Shown here in pieces: positions 12,660-20,016 of a DNA stretch of 20,016 nucleotides. Under the pieces are notes generated by a model, which saw nothing but the letters and a program-made list of their open reading frames with translations, was not told the origin of the DNA and searched no databases. The stretch lies in the IMG/VR virus record IMGVR_UViG_3300027861_000247, positions 1 to 20,016 of that record; one strand, given 5' to 3'. Made by a program: the position numbers and the translations under genes. Numbering within the stretch: the stretch's first letter is position 1; each line of letters starts with the position of its first letter. This DNA is from a virus.

Positions 12660-14087
12660 ATGAACGGAACAAACATTACAGTGCAGAAAAATTATTATAA
12701 TGATGCACAAATGACAGACATGAACAGTTTGTCAAACGCTTTAATGTCTAAGCCTACGGAACTTTCTCCTATCATTACTCATTTAGCTGGAAAAGACGAC
12801 AAACGTTTTCCTTTATCTTTCTTAACGGAAGGTGTTGGAAATGCTAAGTCTATTGATAGATTAGAGTATGAATACAGAGTAAAGACTCACACGCTTAAGA
12901 CTAGACCTATTTCTGTTGCTACAGCTATGCCTATGGGTGCTGGTGGAGCAACTTTTACATTAACATTCCCAGATAAATGGTTTGTATTCCCTTACGTATT
13001 AGTAAACGGCGTAGGAGATCAAGCTAGAATCATGGCGGAACCAATTCAAGTTGGAACTGACTGGCAATATACTTTACAGTTAATTGATCCAGCTGGAGCG
13101 GCTATTAGTACTGGTGGTGCTGTTGGAGACCTTTGGGCTCAAATGTACGCACCTGTTGGAGTTGATTTCTCTAGAGGAAATGCTTCTAACTGGGAAACTC
13201 CAGGAAAAGTACGTAACAAGATTGGTACTGTTAGAAAATCTTACCACATGTCTGGTAACGCTAAAGATTTTGTAGCTGAGTTTACATTACCTACTAAAGG
13301 TGGTAAATCTACAAAATTATGGATGGACTATGAAGAGTATACTCACATGTTAAACTTCAAAGAAGAATGTGAAATGTACTACTGGTATGGTCAGAAAACT
13401 TATGATGCTAAAGGGCAAACGCACATGAAAGATGAGAATGGACAACCAGTTGTTGTTGGTCCTGGTCTTTTAGAGCAAATCATAAACAAAGATACTTACT
13501 CTACTCTTACTGAGAATAAGATTAAGAATATCATTGGTGACTTATTCTACGGAATGACTGATGCTAATGCTAAACAAATCACATTGTACACAGGTACAGG
13601 TGGAGCAAGAGAGTTTGATGAAGCTCTTAAATCTCATTTCAACGGGGGCGCAGGCTCATGGAAAGTTGGAGGTGAGAATAGATTCATCACAGGATCCGGG
13701 AGATCTTTAGGTATGTCTGGTTACTTTACTTCTTATGAGCACATTGATGGTCATACAGTAAACGTAGTTAAATTACCATTATTCGATCACGGTCCTGTTG
13801 CACAAGCACGTCAAAAACACCCTGTTACTGGATACTCTTTAGAGTCTTACAGAATGGTGTTTGTTGATCAATCTAACTACGATGGACAGAACAATCTTCA
13901 AATGATCAATAAGAAAGGTCGTGAGATGATGAGATGGGCTGTTGCTGGTTCAGTAGTTCCAAGAGGATTCGATGCTGGAACTTCTAGAGCTTCTGATGTA
14001 GATGGTGCTTCTGTACACATGTTGAAGACTGCAGGGATTGTATTGAGAAGATTCGATACTTCGTTGGATATTCAATGTGTAGCGTAA
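12660..14087 (+). CDS. Major capsid protein
   Basis: 475 aa following the scaffold, in the size range of HK97-fold capsid proteins of large tailed phages. Features include a helical N-terminus (MTDMNSLSNALMSKPTEL), a KRFPLSFLTEGVG segment, and a C-terminal region rich in Gly and aromatic residues (NRFITGSGRSLGMSGYFTSY, MMRWAVAGSVVPRGF) ending in RRFDTSLDIQCVA. Its codons differ from TerL and portal: many end in C (AAC, TTC, CAC), as expected for the most highly expressed gene. It is flanked by an RNA hairpin before and two after, which would tune its mRNA level. No single motif proves the fold; size, position and codon bias carry the call. Confidence 0.85.
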   Translation: MNGTNITVQKNYYNDAQMTDMNSLSNALMSKPTELSPIITHLAGKDDKRFPLSFLTEGVGNAKSIDRLEYEYRVKTHTLKTRPISVATAMPMGAGGATFTLTFPDKWFVFPYVLVNGVGDQARIMAEPIQVGTDWQYTLQLIDPAGAAISTGGAVGDLWAQMYAPVGVDFSRGNASNWETPGKVRNKIGTVRKSYHMSGNAKDFVAEFTLPTKGGKSTKLWMDYEEYTHMLNFKEECEMYYWYGQKTYDAKGQTHMKDENGQPVVVGPGLLEQIINKDTYSTLTENKIKNIIGDLFYGMTDANAKQITLYTGTGGAREFDEALKSHFNGGAGSWKVGGENRFITGSGRSLGMSGYFTSYEHIDGHTVNVVKLPLFDHGPVAQARQKHPVTGYSLESYRMVFVDQSNYDGQNNLQMINKKGREMMRWAVAGSVVPRGFDAGTSRASDVDGASVHMLKTAGIVLRRFDTSLDIQCVA

Positions 14088-14125
14088 GGCATTAATTTGC
14101 GTCTATATATTGGTTTTTGATTGAG

Positions 14126-14152
14126 GTTGTGGGGAGAAATCCCCACGACTTT
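14126..14152 (+). terminator. Terminator-like hairpin after the capsid gene
   Basis: GTTGTGGGGA (14126-14135), loop GAAA, TCCCCACGAC (14140-14149): ten pairs with one G-U, followed by TTTAATTAATT. The U-tract is short, so partial termination that lowers downstream expression relative to the capsid gene is likely. Confidence 0.75.
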
Positions 14153-14162
14153 AATTAATTAT

Positions 14163-14190
14163 ATAAGGGGAGTTATTCTTCCCACCTTAT
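14163..14190 (+). other. Second hairpin after the capsid gene
   Basis: ATAAGG (14163-14168) pairs with CCTTAT (14185-14190), and the inner GGGAG pairs with CTTCCC with one bulge. It lies 13 bases after the terminator-like hairpin and 38 bases before the next ATG. It may protect or process the downstream mRNA. No promoter match is seen between it and the next gene. Confidence 0.55.
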
Positions 14191-14228
14191 TAACAAATAG
14201 TAATTAACAAAAAAAAAGAACTGAAATT

Positions 14229-15041
14229 ATGAGTAGTAAAAAAATTTTCCTAAGAAGGAAAGAACTAAATAACCATCTTCCTAAAGAAGTGCAGGCAGAA
14301 TCGGTTATGAAATTAAGTAGTGTATTTGTGAATCGTCAACCTTTAAAGGCGTTTGACGTTGAAGATGAAGAGAAGTACTTAAAAGGTATTTTAGATGTTA
14401 ACCCTGATCATTCTGATTGGCCAAAACATTCTAAGAAATTCTGGGCAGAGTTAACTGTTCCTGTAGGATTTACAGGAGTTGAGTTAGAAATTGGCACAGA
14501 TTCTAAAGGTAATCCTATAAGTATTATAGACTTTATTAAATATAGGTTTGCTTTAAAGCATCCACATGTAGCACTTACAAAAGAAGAAATGTTAAGCGAT
14601 TATGGTAAACGTTTTTATATTCAAGATTTATCTAGAGAAGATACAACAAAGAATAATGAAATACAAGTACTTAAAGATGCTGACAAAGAATTTATTAAAT
14701 TATCATCAGATGTTGCAGGGATGAAAAGAGTATTAAGAATGTTATCAACAGTTAATCCAGATACATTATCTAGGGAGCAAGTTGAAAATAATCTTTATGC
14801 ATTGAAAGCTGCAGAACCTAAGAAGTTCCTGAAGATAGCTACAGATAAACATCTTGAAACAAAATCAGAAGTCCAAGCAATGGTTACAGCCGGAGTATTG
14901 AGGAGGATTGGAAATCAAGTAATATTTATTGATGAAGTTATTGGAGAAACATTAGATGATGCAGTAATTTATATGAAAAATAAAAAGAATTCTGGTTCGC
15001 TTACTATTATGCGAGCTAAATTAAAAGAATTAGCACTGTAA
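14229..15041 (+). CDS. Unknown virion-operon protein (270 aa)
   Basis: A Lys/Glu-rich soluble protein with no signal peptide or membrane segment. The N-terminal 80 residues mix short strands (KKFWAELTVPVGFTG) and loops; residues about 140-230 are helical (KDADKEFIKLSSDVAGMKRV; EQVENNLYALKAAEPKKF); the end (KSEVQAMVTAGVLRRIGNQVIF) resembles a small winged-helix or helical hairpin. The position between capsid and connector genes suggests a head-completion or accessory head protein. The ATG follows an A-rich leader. I recognise no family. Confidence 0.75.
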   Translation: MSSKKIFLRRKELNNHLPKEVQAESVMKLSSVFVNRQPLKAFDVEDEEKYLKGILDVNPDHSDWPKHSKKFWAELTVPVGFTGVELEIGTDSKGNPISIIDFIKYRFALKHPHVALTKEEMLSDYGKRFYIQDLSREDTTKNNEIQVLKDADKEFIKLSSDVAGMKRVLRMLSTVNPDTLSREQVENNLYALKAAEPKKFLKIATDKHLETKSEVQAMVTAGVLRRIGNQVIFIDEVIGETLDDAVIYMKNKKNSGSLTIMRAKLKELAL

Positions 15042-15042
15042 T

Positions 15043-16194
15043 ATGACTATAGGAGAGATGCACATAGCAATTCAGCAAGGAGTGGATAAGATAAATTCAT
15101 TCCAAGCTGATATGCTTTTACCAGAGGAGATAGATCTAGAGCTTAATAAAGCCCAAGCTAAATTTATTAGTTTAAAATATGGAGCAGGTAATAAGTATCA
15201 AAAAGGATTTGAACAGAGTCAGAAACGTATTGATGATTTAAGATCCTTAGTTGTAGAGACATCTCTTCAAGCTTTGTATAAAGAGCAATTGAATAATACT
15301 ATCTTTGTGGATACCGTTAGACTTCCAAAAGATTATATGCATTTAGTTAATAGTAGGTCTAAACTTTGGATTAATAAATGTATTCCAATAGAGTTTGATG
15401 AAACTACGGGGGCAGATATAAAATACTTCCATGTACCTATGTCTGAGCTTTTAGGGAGTTATTCTCTAGACTCTGCAGATAGTATATACATGACACCAGA
15501 TATATCTGATGACTCAGCTACATCTATGTCTATATGGTCTAACACTAATTCTTTAGATTTACCTATAGATGAGGCGGCGTTTGTTGCAGAGCTTATGGTA
15601 GGGATACCTGGTTTAGTAGATGTTTACTGGGAAGAGTACGATGGTTTAAGCTATCCTGGGGAGTTTATATTTAGTTTAGCAGGATCATATAAAGGTGCTG
15701 CGCACTGTATAGATGAGGAGTTAGGATCTGTATGGCATTTGGTAGTAGATAATCCTAACACACCTACAGGTCTATCTATTTATGACACACCTTTAGTGTG
15801 TGAAGTATCTGATGATGTGTATAGAACACCCCCTGAAAATGATGGAGGTAAACTGGACGCAACTACTGAGTTTGCTATAAATAAGTATGTACAACAAGAT
15901 GATATTTATACATTACTTCAAGATCCTTTTAATACAACAACATACGAAAAACCTTTAATGACTGTAAGAGGTAGTAATTTAGATATATTCACAAGTGATA
16001 TATTTATAATAGACGAGGTAAAATTAACATACATAAAAAAACCTGCAGAGATTTCATTATCTTTGCGTGTAAGCTGTGAATTACCCGACCACACTCACAG
16101 GGAGATAGTGGACATGGCTGTAAGTAGTATTCTAGAAACAATTTCGGATCCTAGATATAAAACTTATGAAAATGAGGTAGGTAAAAATGAATAA
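15043..16194 (+). CDS. Probable head-tail connector / adaptor protein
   Basis: 383 aa, one base after the previous stop. The N-terminus MHIAIQQGVDKINSFQADML followed by PEEIDLELNKAQAKFI resembles the N-terminal helical segment found in many phage adaptor and tail-ring proteins (DxxLNxAQxxF). The middle is beta-rich and Asp/Ser-rich. The end, LPDHTHREIVDMAVSSILETI followed by SDPRY, is a helix shared in my memory with structural proteins of Bacteroidota phages that form rings below the portal. Gene order (capsid, unknown, connector, abundant tail or head protein) supports this. The exact ring position cannot be told from sequence. Confidence 0.6.
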   Translation: MTIGEMHIAIQQGVDKINSFQADMLLPEEIDLELNKAQAKFISLKYGAGNKYQKGFEQSQKRIDDLRSLVVETSLQALYKEQLNNTIFVDTVRLPKDYMHLVNSRSKLWINKCIPIEFDETTGADIKYFHVPMSELLGSYSLDSADSIYMTPDISDDSATSMSIWSNTNSLDLPIDEAAFVAELMVGIPGLVDVYWEEYDGLSYPGEFIFSLAGSYKGAAHCIDEELGSVWHLVVDNPNTPTGLSIYDTPLVCEVSDDVYRTPPENDGGKLDATTEFAINKYVQQDDIYTLLQDPFNTTTYEKPLMTVRGSNLDIFTSDIFIIDEVKLTYIKKPAEISLSLRVSCELPDHTHREIVDMAVSSILETISDPRYKTYENEVGKNE

Positions 16195-16214
16195 CAAATA
16201 AAAAAAAAGAAATA

Positions 16215-17060
16215 ATGAGACAATTAATTATTGGAAAAGATGTAAATAACGCAACCGCTACGGGAGTTAAATTCATCAATGAAGCAGGAGTTGTATTAAC
16301 AGCTGCACCTGCATCAGGAAAATTTAGAGTAGAGCTTAATGGTTCTAACGTAAAGTCACCTTGGATTGACGTTGCAAATGTAGTTTCAGCTAATACTGCT
16401 ACAGGAGCTGCGGCTGCTGCTGAGGTATTTACAGTAACTTTAGTAGAAGATGCGGCTGCAACTGAGCCAGCTACAGTAAAGTTTATTGATACTTCTGCTG
16501 GGTATGAGCCTTTTGCTAGAAAATCATATGAAGTAGCTTGTAATGGAGCTGCTGGTACATTCGCTGCTAACGTAGCTGCTGCTATCACTGCTGATATTGC
16601 TGCTGGAAACTCTCCATTCATCACTGCTGCTACGGCTGCTGTTGGTGTTTTGACTATCACAGGAACTGTATACGCTGGAGGTAATGTTGATGCAAGTAAT
16701 ATTCAAATGGCTTATGATGCTAATGGATCTGCAGCTACTGTATCTGCACAAACATTCACAACAACTGCATTCAAAGGAACAGGGGATGTATTTGTAATAG
16801 CTGACTTAGAGAAAAATCTATTAGGTTCAGGAGTATCTGATTATGACAGAGCTACTTACTTACCAGATCCATCTGACATCTATGCAGATGTTACAGGATT
16901 CCCGTATCAACTTAATGTGATTACATGGAAAAATGATGCTCCAGGTCAAATTAGAGGGGTAGACAATGTAAGAGAGCTTATCATCGCTGTAGAAAATAGT
17001 GCTGCTGCTGTAGCACCTGCTACAAGTGTAGATTCTGCTGTTATCGTTGCAGCTCTTTAA
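16215..17060 (+). CDS. Ala-rich abundant virion protein (tail tube or head-decoration candidate)
   Basis: 281 aa, very rich in Ala, Val and Thr with runs such as TGAAAAAEVFTVTLVED. Residues about 115-160 show the FAANVAAAITADI ... VGVLTITGTVYAG pattern, a helix followed by strands, common in phage tail tube, sheath and fibre domains. Alanine is mostly GCT, and the codon choice is markedly more uniform than in TerL, suggesting strong expression. The gene is followed by the strongest terminator of the window, so it probably ends the capsid transcript. The C-terminal third (GVSDYDRATYLPDPSDIYAD; NVITWKNDAPGQIRGVDN) is less repetitive. The long antisense frame over this gene is a shadow of its GCT repeats. 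Specific role unknown. Confidence 0.7.
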   Translation: MRQLIIGKDVNNATATGVKFINEAGVVLTAAPASGKFRVELNGSNVKSPWIDVANVVSANTATGAAAAAEVFTVTLVEDAAATEPATVKFIDTSAGYEPFARKSYEVACNGAAGTFAANVAAAITADIAAGNSPFITAATAAVGVLTITGTVYAGGNVDASNIQMAYDANGSAATVSAQTFTTTAFKGTGDVFVIADLEKNLLGSGVSDYDRATYLPDPSDIYADVTGFPYQLNVITWKNDAPGQIRGVDNVRELIIAVENSAAAVAPATSVDSAVIVAAL

Positions 17061-17075
17061 GAGTAACTAAATATT

Positions 17076-17115
17076 AGATTTACGGGGGTAATAATCCCCC
17101 GTAAGTCTTTTTTTT
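17076..17115 (+). terminator. Strong rho-independent terminator
   Basis: AGATTTACGGGGG (17076-17088), a 7-base loop, CCCCCGTAAGTCT (17096-17108) and then eight T in a row (17108-17115). Thirteen pairs with a single G-U. It lies 16 bases after the Ala-rich protein gene and 21 bases before the next ATG. Confidence 0.93.
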
Positions 17116-17135
17116 AATATAAAAATTTTAATTCA

Positions 17136-17633
17136 ATGTCATTAACAATTGTTGGTACTAGACCAGACTGTTTAGTTGTATCCATAGATACTACAGATTC
17201 CACAGGAGCTGCCGTTTCAGGTGCCCTTACTTTAACTAATTATGAAACAGGGGTTGTAATTGCACATCCTGTTGTTTTTTCAACTGCTGGTGAAACATTA
17301 GAAAATGAAATATCGTTAACTGTTAATGGTGTTTACGAAGTAGAATACGCACAAGGAGGTACAACTATTGCTAATGCTGCATTTATTGCCAGTTGTGATA
17401 TAGATTGTTGTCTTACTAAATTGACAGAAGAATTAATAAATTGTGGGTGTGAATGTCCTAGATGTTCTAAAGCGCTTGCAAAAGCACAAAAAATATATTT
17501 ACTTATCAGCACTGCTAAAGCATCAGCAGAACAAGTATATGTCCTTGGAAATACTGGATATATACAAAACGCCTTTGATAAGTATAAAAAGGCTAAAGAA
17601 CTTTGTGATTTATCCTGCGGGTGTAATTGCTAG
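17136..17633 (+). CDS. Cys-rich tail-associated protein
   Basis: 165 aa with two parts. Residues 1-85 read as an Ig-like beta sandwich (LTIVGTRPDCLVVSIDTTD; LTLTNYETGVVIAHPVVF). Residues 88-165 carry most of the 12 cysteines: CDIDCC, NCGCECPRC and a final LCDLSCGCNC, around a helical stretch (KALAKAQKIYLLISTAKASA). The pattern suggests a metal cluster or disulphide-knotted helical hairpin. The stop is three bases before the large SprB-repeat gene, so the two are co-transcribed and may act together at the tail tip. The start follows the terminator by about 20 bases; a separate promoter is not evident, so read-through or an unrecognised promoter is needed. Not a named family to my knowledge. 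Confidence 0.75.
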   Translation: MSLTIVGTRPDCLVVSIDTTDSTGAAVSGALTLTNYETGVVIAHPVVFSTAGETLENEISLTVNGVYEVEYAQGGTTIANAAFIASCDIDCCLTKLTEELINCGCECPRCSKALAKAQKIYLLISTAKASAEQVYVLGNTGYIQNAFDKYKKAKELCDLSCGCNC

Positions 17634-17636
17634 TCT

Positions 17637-20016
17637 ATGGCATCAGTTAACATAACTTTAACTAGTTCTACCTCTTACTGTAATGTGTCGCATGCATTTA
17701 CAGGTACATTTTTATATACAACAAATGTAGCTGATCCTGTATTACAGTCACATTTAACAGTAGTGCTACAATTTCTTAATCCAAGTACAAGTATTTGGAT
17801 AGACGCTTCTGATCCTACTTTATTTCCATTTTCCTTTACATATACTCCTAATCCAGGAGTCGGAGGTACTTTATCAGGTGAATTCATTGAGTCTTGTGGG
17901 ATTGGAGATATATCTGATTGGGCTGGAAATAATGCTAGTATAGTTGGTAATGGGAATTATAGAGTTTTAGTTACAATAAATCATCCAAGTTATTCATCGT
18001 ATACTGGTGTCTCTCCCAACTCCAATTTTTTCAATTACACTGGGTATACTGCAGCTTCTGAGGTGTGTGGGTGTATGATTACAGGAGACAGTGGGTATGA
18101 TTCTTTAGCTAATTGTGATAATGGAACTTGTTGTGGTACTTTCACTGCAGATATTACTTCTATACCTGAGACTGGTATTGTATCTGGTGACGGAGAAATT
18201 GTAATTACTAATATAGCTTTTGTACAACCTTATAGTACTGCTATGACTAGTGCTGTTACTGTGGCAGTCTGGGATAGTACTCCTGCCTTAATAACCAATC
18301 CCCCTATCGCTATAGGTACTCTTAATAATATATCTCCTACATCGTATACAGAATCTACTTTATCATCAGGAAATTACGGTGTAGTATTTTCAACTGGTAA
18401 ATGTTCTTATTCATTTCCTATAAATGTAGGAAACTGCAGTGGATTTAGTACAACGACATCTTTTACAAATGTAACTTGTTATAATGGTTCAGATGCTTCT
18501 GCAATTGTTACTGCCTCTGGAGGAGTAGCGCCATATACTTACAACTGGACAGGACCTGGAGGACCATACACAACTCAGTGGATTTCTGGTTTAGGTTCTG
18601 GTACGTATGATGTTATTGTAACAGATGCACAAAATTGTACGTCTACGCAATCTATATTTATTACTCAACCTACCAATTTTACAATTAGCTTTCCTAATGG
18701 TACTGGTCCTGTGCATGCAAATAATAGTACATTAAACAATGGAAGTATAGATATAGATGTTGTAGGTGCTACACCTGGGTATACTTATTCGTGGACTGGC
18801 CCTGGGGGATTCACTGCTACAACTCAAGATATTAATAATCTTGTTCCAGGAGATTATACAATAGTACTAACTGACTCTGTTGGATGTAACCATGATCCTG
18901 TTATTTTTACAGTAAATGATACATGTGTTTATGGATGTACGGACTCTACTGCTTTAAATTATGATGCTAATGCTGTTTGTGATGATGGATCGTGTACTTA
19001 TCCTTGTTGTGATACTCCAACGTTTGGACAGGCAGCAGGACATGTAGATAGTTGTGATGCAGAATATATATTCGAGATTGATTGTAATAATCCTGCTACA
19101 GATAATGCAGATAATATGTTAACAATATTATTTTATTCTGGAGATGGGGGTACTACTTGGTCAACGGGGGTTCCGGTCGTCTATAATCCTCCAGGAACAG
19201 ATAATATAGCTTCTCATAGTATTACATATCATTATAATTGTTCAACTGATGACTTTGGGGGTTATGGCTCAGGTTTATATTATGTAGATGTTAGTATAAA
19301 TTATTCAAGTGGACATATGTGTTCGTTTTCTTCTAATATAGAAAATATACAATTAGATCCATGCGGATGTACGGATTCTACTGCTCTTAATTATGATGCT
19401 GCAATTAACTGTGATGATGGTAGTTGTATTTACCCAGATCTTACAGCTACCTTTGTAGAGGTTGCTAATAACGGCTGCGCGGTACAATTTGCATGGCAGT
19501 TAGTAAATAATGCTATTACTGGCCCAACTATAACCAACGTAGATTTCGTTGCAATACAAGATCCTTCAGGATTGGCTACTATACTAAATGGAACACTTCA
19601 AACAAATGTACCCTTAGTTCTTGGTTCTTATGGAACTCAAGTAGGTTTCCTATGTACTACAGCATATATATATTTCCCTGCAGATGATGATTATAGCTGG
19701 AGATTCACTGTTACATATAGTACTGGGGTGGTTGTAGAGATTGAGACTAATATTTTAACATATACAGCTCTGATATGTGGATGTACAGATGCAACTGCTG
19801 TTAATTATGATGCTACAGCAACTTGTGATGACGGAACCTGTTTATATTGTTCATCTTTAGCAGTTAATGCTGTTATTGTGGATGAGAACAGTGGTGCAGG
19901 AACTACTGGACTTATAAGCTTAACTCTTTCGGGAGGGACAGTACCATATACATATTTATGGGATGACCCTCTTGCACAAACTACTTCAAATGCTTTTGGA
20001 TTAACTGCAGGTACAT
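17637..20016 (+). CDS. Large modular tail adhesin with SprB repeats and Cys modules (partial, open at right edge)
   Basis: ATG at 17637, three bases after the upstream stop; 793 codons without a stop to the window end. Domains in order: a beta domain (1-143); Cys module 1 (145-165, degenerate); a beta domain; SprB repeat 1 (about 281-336: GGVAPYTYNW ... LGSGTYDVIVTDAQNC); SprB repeat 2 (about 367-418: GATPGYTYSW ... LVPGDYTIVLTDSVGC); Cys modules 2, 3 and 4 at 433-453, 577-597 and 715-735 (GCTDxTAxNYD ... CDDGxC), separated by beta domains of about 120 aa; and a third SprB-like repeat (about 750-793+: SGGTVPYTYLW). SprB repeats occur in the flavobacterial gliding adhesin SprB, and the Cys modules in secreted Bacteroidota proteins. 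No signal peptide is present and the gene sits in a phage tail operon, so it is probably a virion fibre or receptor-binding protein rather than a secreted one. Confidence 0.88.
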   Translation, partial: MASVNITLTSSTSYCNVSHAFTGTFLYTTNVADPVLQSHLTVVLQFLNPSTSIWIDASDPTLFPFSFTYTPNPGVGGTLSGEFIESCGIGDISDWAGNNASIVGNGNYRVLVTINHPSYSSYTGVSPNSNFFNYTGYTAASEVCGCMITGDSGYDSLANCDNGTCCGTFTADITSIPETGIVSGDGEIVITNIAFVQPYSTAMTSAVTVAVWDSTPALITNPPIAIGTLNNISPTSYTESTLSSGNYGVVFSTGKCSYSFPINVGNCSGFSTTTSFTNVTCYNGSDASAIVTASGGVAPYTYNWTGPGGPYTTQWISGLGSGTYDVIVTDAQNCTSTQSIFITQPTNFTISFPNGTGPVHANNSTLNNGSIDIDVVGATPGYTYSWTGPGGFTATTQDINNLVPGDYTIVLTDSVGCNHDPVIFTVNDTCVYGCTDSTALNYDANAVCDDGSCTYPCCDTPTFGQAAGHVDSCDAEYIFEIDCNNPATDNADNMLTILFYSGDGGTTWSTGVPVVYNPPGTDNIASHSITYHYNCSTDDFGGYGSGLYYVDVSINYSSGHMCSFSSNIENIQLDPCGCTDSTALNYDAAINCDDGSCIYPDLTATFVEVANNGCAVQFAWQLVNNAITGPTITNVDFVAIQDPSGLATILNGTLQTNVPLVLGSYGTQVGFLCTTAYIYFPADDDYSWRFTVTYSTGVVVEIETNILTYTALICGCTDATAVNYDATATCDDGTCLYCSSLAVNAVIVDENSGAGTTGLISLTLSGGTVPYTYLWDDPLAQTTSNAFGLTAGT
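18069..19841 (+). repeat. Four copies of a 21-codon Cys module
   Basis: Copies at 18069-18131, 18933-18995, 19365-19427 and 19779-19841, each encoding 21 residues of form GC-x7-YD-x4-C-D-x-G-[ST]-C. Copies 2-4 keep GCTD, NYD and CDDG; copy 1 is degenerate but keeps every cysteine plus YD. Copies 2, 3 and 4 start 432 and 414 bases apart, so the repeat unit with its beta domain is about 140 residues. Conserved Asp/Asn suggest calcium binding, by analogy only. Confidence 0.85.

Noticed and set aside
16151-16751. Long minus-strand frames over the Ala-rich gene
   Set aside because: Repeated GCT/GCA codons produce open antisense frames (Ala, Ser and Cys runs). No leader or context supports them.
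1-20016. CRISPR arrays, tRNA genes, insertion sequences or integrase sites
   Set aside because: No regularly spaced direct repeats, no cloverleaf with a T-arm, no transposase or integrase frame, and no terminal inverted repeats were seen.

Overview
The window looks like the packaging and virion-structure region of a tailed double-stranded DNA phage (Caudoviricetes) that infects a member of the Bacteroidota, most likely a flavobacterium. Reasons: a recognisable order of terminase large subunit, portal, large virion protein, acidic scaffold, major capsid protein, connector and tail genes; AT-rich DNA with almost no Shine-Dalgarno sequences before starts; intergenic sequences matching the Bacteroidota promoter (-7 TAnnTTTG with a TTTG/GTG-type -33); and a terminal tail gene built from SprB-type repeats and GCTD...NYD...CDDGSC cysteine modules, both typical of Bacteroidota surface proteins. 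A HU/IHF-like gene near the terminase and the gene order are compatible with crAss-like phages, but the window alone does not prove that placement.

Layout. 1-435 is read leftwards: a monocistronic 89-aa gene with a clear intrinsic terminator. 433-851 has no convincing protein gene; it holds a tandem 8-bp repeat, a promoter-like element and a roughly 250-nt stretch rich in complementary segments that is probably a structured RNA or long leader, followed by a 27-aa Arg-Pro/Cys micro-ORF. From 985 to 6476 one rightward operon of tightly packed, often overlapping genes encodes a GroES-like co-chaperonin, several small unknown or zinc-binding proteins, an arm-less HU/IHF-like protein, a ParB/sulfiredoxin-fold protein, two helical or acidic proteins that are small-terminase candidates, and TerL. 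Two genes under 50 codons (1503-1634, 2561-2707) fill gaps in this operon.

6477-12607 carries the portal, an 836-aa modular virion protein (Gly-rich beta region, peptidoglycan-binding repeat, transglycosylase-like C-terminus) and the scaffold. Both the portal and scaffold genes are preceded by the same promoter, GTGTAAAAAA-N15-TATTTTTGTA, with identical spacing. 12608-17135 carries the capsid gene, an unknown protein, a probable head-tail connector and an Ala-rich abundant virion protein, punctuated by RNA hairpins and a strong terminator at 17076-17115. 17136 to the end holds a Cys-rich tail protein and the start of a very large, multi-domain adhesin-like tail gene that is still open at the window edge.

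Inferred teamwork: GroES helps fold capsid protein; scaffold and capsid protein assemble a procapsid on the portal; TerL fills it; the 836-aa protein is probably packaged or attached to open the cell wall; and the connector, Ala-rich and Cys-rich proteins plus the SprB-repeat protein form the tail and host-contact apparatus. The most noteworthy items are the structured region at 580-830, the SprB/Cys-module tail protein, the modular lytic protein with beta-barrel-like pattern, and the duplicated late promoter.
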